Shown: positions 7,717-10,052 of the stretch, piece by piece
Layout of the letters: every line of letters begins with the position of its first letter
Numbering within the stretch: position 1 is the stretch's first letter
DNA from: Acidimicrobiales bacterium
Lineage (GTDB): Bacteria > Actinomycetota > Acidimicrobiia > Acidimicrobiales > JAKAVM01
Length of the DNA: 10,052 nucleotides
Assembly (NCBI GenBank): GCA_027451785.1
Contig: DAIDIS010000133.1
Location: 1 to 10,052 of the forward strand
Reading direction: 5' to 3'
The notes under the pieces: generated by a model
The model's input: only the letters and a program-made list of their open reading frames with translations
What the model was told of the DNA's origin: nothing
Databases searched by the model: none
Program-made: the position numbers and the translations under genes

Positions 7717-7743
7717 TGTCGAAATCTGCCAAGGGCATTCGTA
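7717..7743 (+). promoter_or_regulatory. Predicted ECF42-type promoter of the YCII-sigma operon
   Basis: TGTCGA at 7717-7722 is followed by exactly 17 bases and then CGTA at 7740-7743. From memory, the published ECF42 target promoters in Streptomyces carry TGTCGA at -35 and a CGT/CGA-type -10, and the usual target is the adjacent DGPF gene itself. The predicted start would be near 7750, giving a leader of about 58 bases before the GTG at 7808. This implies positive autoregulation by the sigma factor encoded at 8184. No start-site mapping is available here. Confidence 0.62.
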
Positions 7744-7807
7744 TAAGGGAGGATTGCCAAGCTTGGAGCACCCTTTGCACTTGGTATCCAAAAGAAAGGA
7801 AGAAACA

Positions 7808-8161
7808 GTGCCCGAATACCTATTAAGTGTGCACCACGTGGGAGAACTTGTCCCGCGTAGTGAAGAGGAAATGCAGGCGACCTTCAAAAGGGTCGGTGAG
7901 TTCAACGAAGTGTTGCAAGAGCGCGGAAGCTGGGTATTCGCCGGAGGGCTCGAAATGCCGCAATCCGCCAAGACCATAGACCCTCGATCCGGGGAGCCTT
8001 TGGTGACCGACGGACCGTTCTCCGAGTCAAAGGAGTTCCTTGGCGGATTCTGGGTAATCAACGCTAAGGACATGGAAGAAGCGATGGAGCTGGCTACCCA
8101 AGGTGCCATGGCCTGTGGCGATGTTGTCGAAGTGAGGGCATTCCAACAGGTTCCGGATTGA
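7808..8161 (+). CDS. YCII/DGPF-domain protein, partner of ECF42 sigma
   Basis: A 117-residue protein with a YCII-related (DGPF) fold, a small ferredoxin-like alpha/beta domain. It opens with PEYLLSVHH, carries a helix (EEEMQATFKRVGEFNEVLQERG, given here as a pattern at 19-40), and has the signature TDGPFSESKEFLGGFWV at 67-83, with Asp68-Gly69-Pro70-Phe71 as the name-giving motif. Such proteins sit next to ECF42 sigma factors in many bacteria. Their chemistry is unproven, although distant YciI relatives have enzyme activity with an active-site His/Asp pair. The GTG at 7808 is chosen because AAGGA at 7796-7800 lies seven bases upstream. A TTG at 7754 opens the same frame but sits almost at the predicted transcript start. 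It is 22 bases from the sigma gene, so the two form an operon. Confidence 0.88.
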   Translation: MPEYLLSVHHVGELVPRSEEEMQATFKRVGEFNEVLQERGSWVFAGGLEMPQSAKTIDPRSGEPLVTDGPFSESKEFLGGFWVINAKDMEEAMELATQGAMACGDVVEVRAFQQVPD

Positions 8162-8183
8162 GCCATCAAATAGGGGCTTCGCT

Positions 8184-9668
8184 GTGCAGGAACTAAGCGC
8201 CGGGCGGGTCACGGCAGATGAAGTCGGCGCCGTTTATCGTGCTGAGTTCGGCCGGGCTGTATCGGTCGTCGCAAAGTTCTGCGGCGACTTGAGCCTGGCA
8301 GAGGATTCGGTCCAGGACGCTTTTGCGAAGGCGACAGTGTTGTGGCCCGAACGGGGAATGCCGCCGAGCCCTCCAGGTTGGGTGATTTCTGCAGCTAAGA
8401 ACTTGGCGGTGGACAAGCTGAGACGAGAGACAAGAGGCCGCGAGAAGCTGGCCGAGATTTATCGCCTCTCCGGTGTCCGAGGATTTTCAGGCGTCTCCGG
8501 TTGTGGCGAGGATTCCGGAGCGAAGGATTTGGTAATGGGGAACGTCGTATTCGGTCCCGAAAGTCACGGCTCAGACTACGGTGACTCCCGCGCCTACGTA
8601 GACGCAGACTCGCGAGGCGAGCGGGGGGTTCCGGACGAGCGGCTCAGCCTCATCTTTACCTGTTGCCACCCCGCTCTTTCCGTAGATTCCCAGGTTGCGT
8701 TGTCCTTGCGCTTGCTTGCTGGGCTTACGACCAAGGAGATAGCGAGAGCATTCCTGGTTCCAGAGGCAACAATGGGCCAAAGGATATCGAGGGCGAAGTC
8801 AAAAATACGGGACGCAAGAATTCCTTATAGAGTGCCCTCGCCTGCTCAGTTCCCCGACCGCTTAGGTGGTGTCCTGGGCGTAATTTACCTTGTGTTCAAC
8901 GAGGGATACCTGGCCGCATCAGGTAACGAGCTATGTCGCGAGGACCTATGCGAAGAGGGTATCCGGATGGGGAGAGTCCTTTGCAGTCTCATGCCCGACG
9001 AGCCGGAGGCTATCGGCTTGCTCGCTTTAATGATTCTCATTCACTCGCGGTTTCCGGCGAGGGTGTCGAAGGACGGGACTCTCGTTTTGCTCGCAGAACA
9101 GGACAGGTCGCTATGGAATCGGGGACTGATCGAAGAGGGTCAGCGCTTGGTCGCCTTATGTCTGAGGCGGAATATGCCCGGAACCTACCAGATCCAGGCG
9201 GCTATCGCGGCAGTACATTCAGATGCTCGGGACGTGAAAAGTACGGACTGGGCTCAAATACTAGCATTGTATGATCAACTTTCTGCGATATCGCCTGGAC
9301 CGGTGGTCCAACTGAACCGCACCGTGGCACTTGGTGAAGCAATCGGCCCACAGGCCGGCTTGGATGCACTTTGTTCACTCGTGGACGAAAACGGAAACGG
9401 GCGGGGGCTCGGATCGGCCAAGATGAAGATCGAGAATTTCCATCTATTTCACGCGGTAAGAGCCGATTTCCTTCGGCGCCTCGGGAACTTCGCAGAGGCG
9501 GCGAGAAGTTATGACAAGGCTCTGGGGTTGGTGGAGAATGGATCTGAAAGGGCATTTTTGGAGATGAGAAAGCAAGAGGCGCTTTCGTCTGCCAAAAGGT
9601 CGGCTCCTCATGGCGGAGAAGTTGACGGGTCTACGCCCCATGACAGGGAAATTGATGAGTGCGAATGA
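8184..9668 (+). CDS. ECF42-type RNA polymerase sigma factor with C-terminal extension
   Basis: A 494-residue ECF sigma factor of the group long annotated as sigma-24/DUF6596 and classed as ECF42. Sigma region 2 spans about residues 12-82, with SLAEDSVQDAFAKA near 37-50 and GWVISAAKNLAVDKLRRE at 65-82. Sigma region 4 spans about 150-212, with DERLSLIFTCCHPALS (151-166) and the helix-turn-helix LTTKEIARAF-VPEATMGQRISRAK. The long C-terminal domain starts at VIYLVFNEGY (233-242) and contains repeat-like helices (for example LNRTVALGEA and FHAVRADFLRRLGNFAEAARSY). It replaces an anti-sigma factor as the control element in this group. No anti-sigma gene is visible here. The GTG at 8184 has AGGGG eight bases upstream. 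Residues about 91-148 form an unusually long Gly/Ser/Asp-rich linker, and the last 20 residues hold a short duplication. The TGA overlaps the next ATG. Confidence 0.92.
   Translation: MQELSAGRVTADEVGAVYRAEFGRAVSVVAKFCGDLSLAEDSVQDAFAKATVLWPERGMPPSPPGWVISAAKNLAVDKLRRETRGREKLAEIYRLSGVRGFSGVSGCGEDSGAKDLVMGNVVFGPESHGSDYGDSRAYVDADSRGERGVPDERLSLIFTCCHPALSVDSQVALSLRLLAGLTTKEIARAFLVPEATMGQRISRAKSKIRDARIPYRVPSPAQFPDRLGGVLGVIYLVFNEGYLAASGNELCREDLCEEGIRMGRVLCSLMPDEPEAIGLLALMILIHSRFPARVSKDGTLVLLAEQDRSLWNRGLIEEGQRLVALCLRRNMPGTYQIQAAIAAVHSDARDVKSTDWAQILALYDQLSAISPGPVVQLNRTVALGEAIGPQAGLDALCSLVDENGNGRGLGSAKMKIENFHLFHAVRADFLRRLGNFAEAARSYDKALGLVENGSERAFLEMRKQEALSSAKRSAPHGGEVDGSTPHDREIDECE
9606..9659 (+). repeat. 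Imperfect tandem duplication at the sigma C-terminus
   Basis: Residues 475-482 (PHGGEVDG) and 485-492 (PHDREIDE) are similar units spaced ten residues apart, and the DNA matches at a 30-base period (CTCATGGCGGAGAAGTTGA versus CCCATGACAGGGAAATTGA). It lies beyond the folded C-terminal domain and adds a charged tail. It is probably a slippage or local duplication product. Confidence 0.45.
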
Positions 9669-10052
9669 GTAAATTGACAGACGAGGGAGTTGAGGAATTC
9701 GCAAGGGTAGCCGCCTCCTTTGTCGGAGATGATCCGGAAGGCGGCAAGGCGCTTGGGTTGGTGGCGGCGATCTCGGTTGGAGACCGGGTCCATACGGAAG
9801 CCTTGGGGAAGCTGGGAGATGGCCGAGGTCAAGTCGAAAGGGACTCAGTTTTTCGCATTGCTTCCATGACGAAGCCTATGGTCGCAGCGCTTGCGATGAC
9901 AATGGTGGAAGACGGATTGGTTACGCTGGACGAACCAATCTACGAGTACCTCCCCGAAATGGAAGGCCAGCGGGTTCTGGTGTCCCCCGACGGCGATTTG
10001 GGCGAAACGATTGAAGCGGAGTCGCCCGTAACCCTGAGGAGACTGCTGAATT
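9665..10052 (+). CDS. Beta-lactamase-family serine hydrolase, N-terminal part (runs off window)
   Basis: The first 129 residues of a class C beta-lactamase/EstB-like serine hydrolase. Members include carboxylesterases, D-aminopeptidases and penicillin-binding-like enzymes. The nucleophile motif is Ser67-Met-Thr-Lys70 within FRIASMTKPMVAALAMTMVE, followed by DGLVTLDEPIYEYLPEM (83-99), which is typical. The Tyr motif and the later KTG-like motif lie beyond the window. No signal peptide is present: the N-terminus MSKLTDEGVEEF is hydrophilic, so the enzyme is probably cytosolic, unlike secreted beta-lactamases. The ATG at 9665 overlaps the sigma stop codon (ATGA), which indicates translational coupling and places it in the ECF42 operon. 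The substrate is unknown. Confidence in the family is high; confidence in its role is low. Confidence 0.88.
   Translation, partial: MSKLTDEGVEEFARVAASFVGDDPEGGKALGLVAAISVGDRVHTEALGKLGDGRGQVERDSVFRIASMTKPMVAALAMTMVEDGLVTLDEPIYEYLPEMEGQRVLVSPDGDLGETIEAESPVTLRRLLN

Larger units (their letters stand above)
7530..7807. promoter_or_regulatory. Divergent control region of the SHOCT gene and the ECF42 operon
   Basis: These 278 bases separate two divergent genes, both with strong ribosome sites, so they should hold promoters in both directions. On the plus side there are two TTGTCGAA copies (7683-7690 and 7716-7723) and an ECF-type promoter (see separate entry). A perfect five-base stem AGGAC/GTCCT with a GAGA tetraloop lies at 7624-7637. 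No clear promoter for the minus-strand SHOCT gene was recognised. A 32-codon open frame at 7648-7746 covers the promoter and lacks a ribosome site, so it is not counted as a gene. Confidence 0.6.

Noticed and set aside
7648..7746. 32-codon small open frame in the divergent control region
   Set aside because: It lacks a ribosome site and spans the predicted ECF42 promoter, so translation is unlikely.
7530..7760. N-terminal extension of the SHOCT protein up to 7760
   Set aside because: The extra residues resemble no domain, and the strong AGGAAGGA site directly before ATG 7529 fixes the start. The extension would cover the divergent control region.
7754..7807. TTG start giving 18 extra residues on the DGPF protein
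   Set aside because: It lies almost at the predicted transcription start, and the GTG at 7808 has a well-spaced AAGGA. The YCII fold begins at PEYLL.
1..10052. Search for tRNA, rRNA, CRISPR arrays, insertion sequences and phage genes
   Set aside because: No cloverleaf, ordered repeat-spacer series, transposase or terminal inverted repeats were seen on reading both strands. A dedicated search was not possible.

Overview
The window looks like chromosomal DNA of a moderately GC-rich actinomycete. Three observations suggest this: lipoprotein signals ending in short Ala/Ser-rich stretches before Cys, frequent GTG starts, and a group-42 type ECF sigma factor next to a DGPF/YCII protein, an arrangement common in Actinomycetota. 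I cannot place it further from sequence alone. An acidimicrobial relative is only a guess. No rRNA, tRNA, CRISPR array, insertion sequence or phage gene was seen.

Left part (1-2806): a DsrE/F-like small sulfur-relay-type protein on the plus strand converges on two P-loop sulfotransferases read on the minus strand. The two are separated by 78 bases and differ clearly from each other. A 128-base divergent gap separates them from the next block.

Middle part (2807-7259): a large GH5 glycosidase resembling the endoglycoceramidase branch and a phospholipase C/acid phosphatase-type phosphoesterase follow in the same direction. Both carry lipoprotein-type signal sequences and are probably displayed on the outer face of the membrane. 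Together they could strip sugar and phosphate head groups from lipids. After a 243-base non-coding gap with repeat structure comes a metallo-beta-lactamase-fold hydrolase. It converges on a small one-helix membrane protein with a C-terminal SHOCT motif (7275-7529, minus strand).

Right part (7530-10052): a 278-base divergent control region leads into an apparent operon. It holds a DGPF/YCII protein, a long ECF42-type sigma factor with a C-terminal extension, and a beta-lactamase-family serine hydrolase that starts inside the sigma stop codon and runs off the window. The control region holds TGTCGA, then 17 bases, then CGTA. This is the promoter layout I recall for ECF42 sigma factors, so the operon is probably autoregulated. 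The 8-mer TTGTCGAA occurs three times within about 450 bases here and, by eye, nowhere else in the window.

The most interesting parts are the ECF42 module with its own apparent promoter and an unusual third gene, and the pair of surface lipid-active hydrolases divergent from two sulfotransferases. None of the gene families is new in itself. The combinations are what deserve checking.
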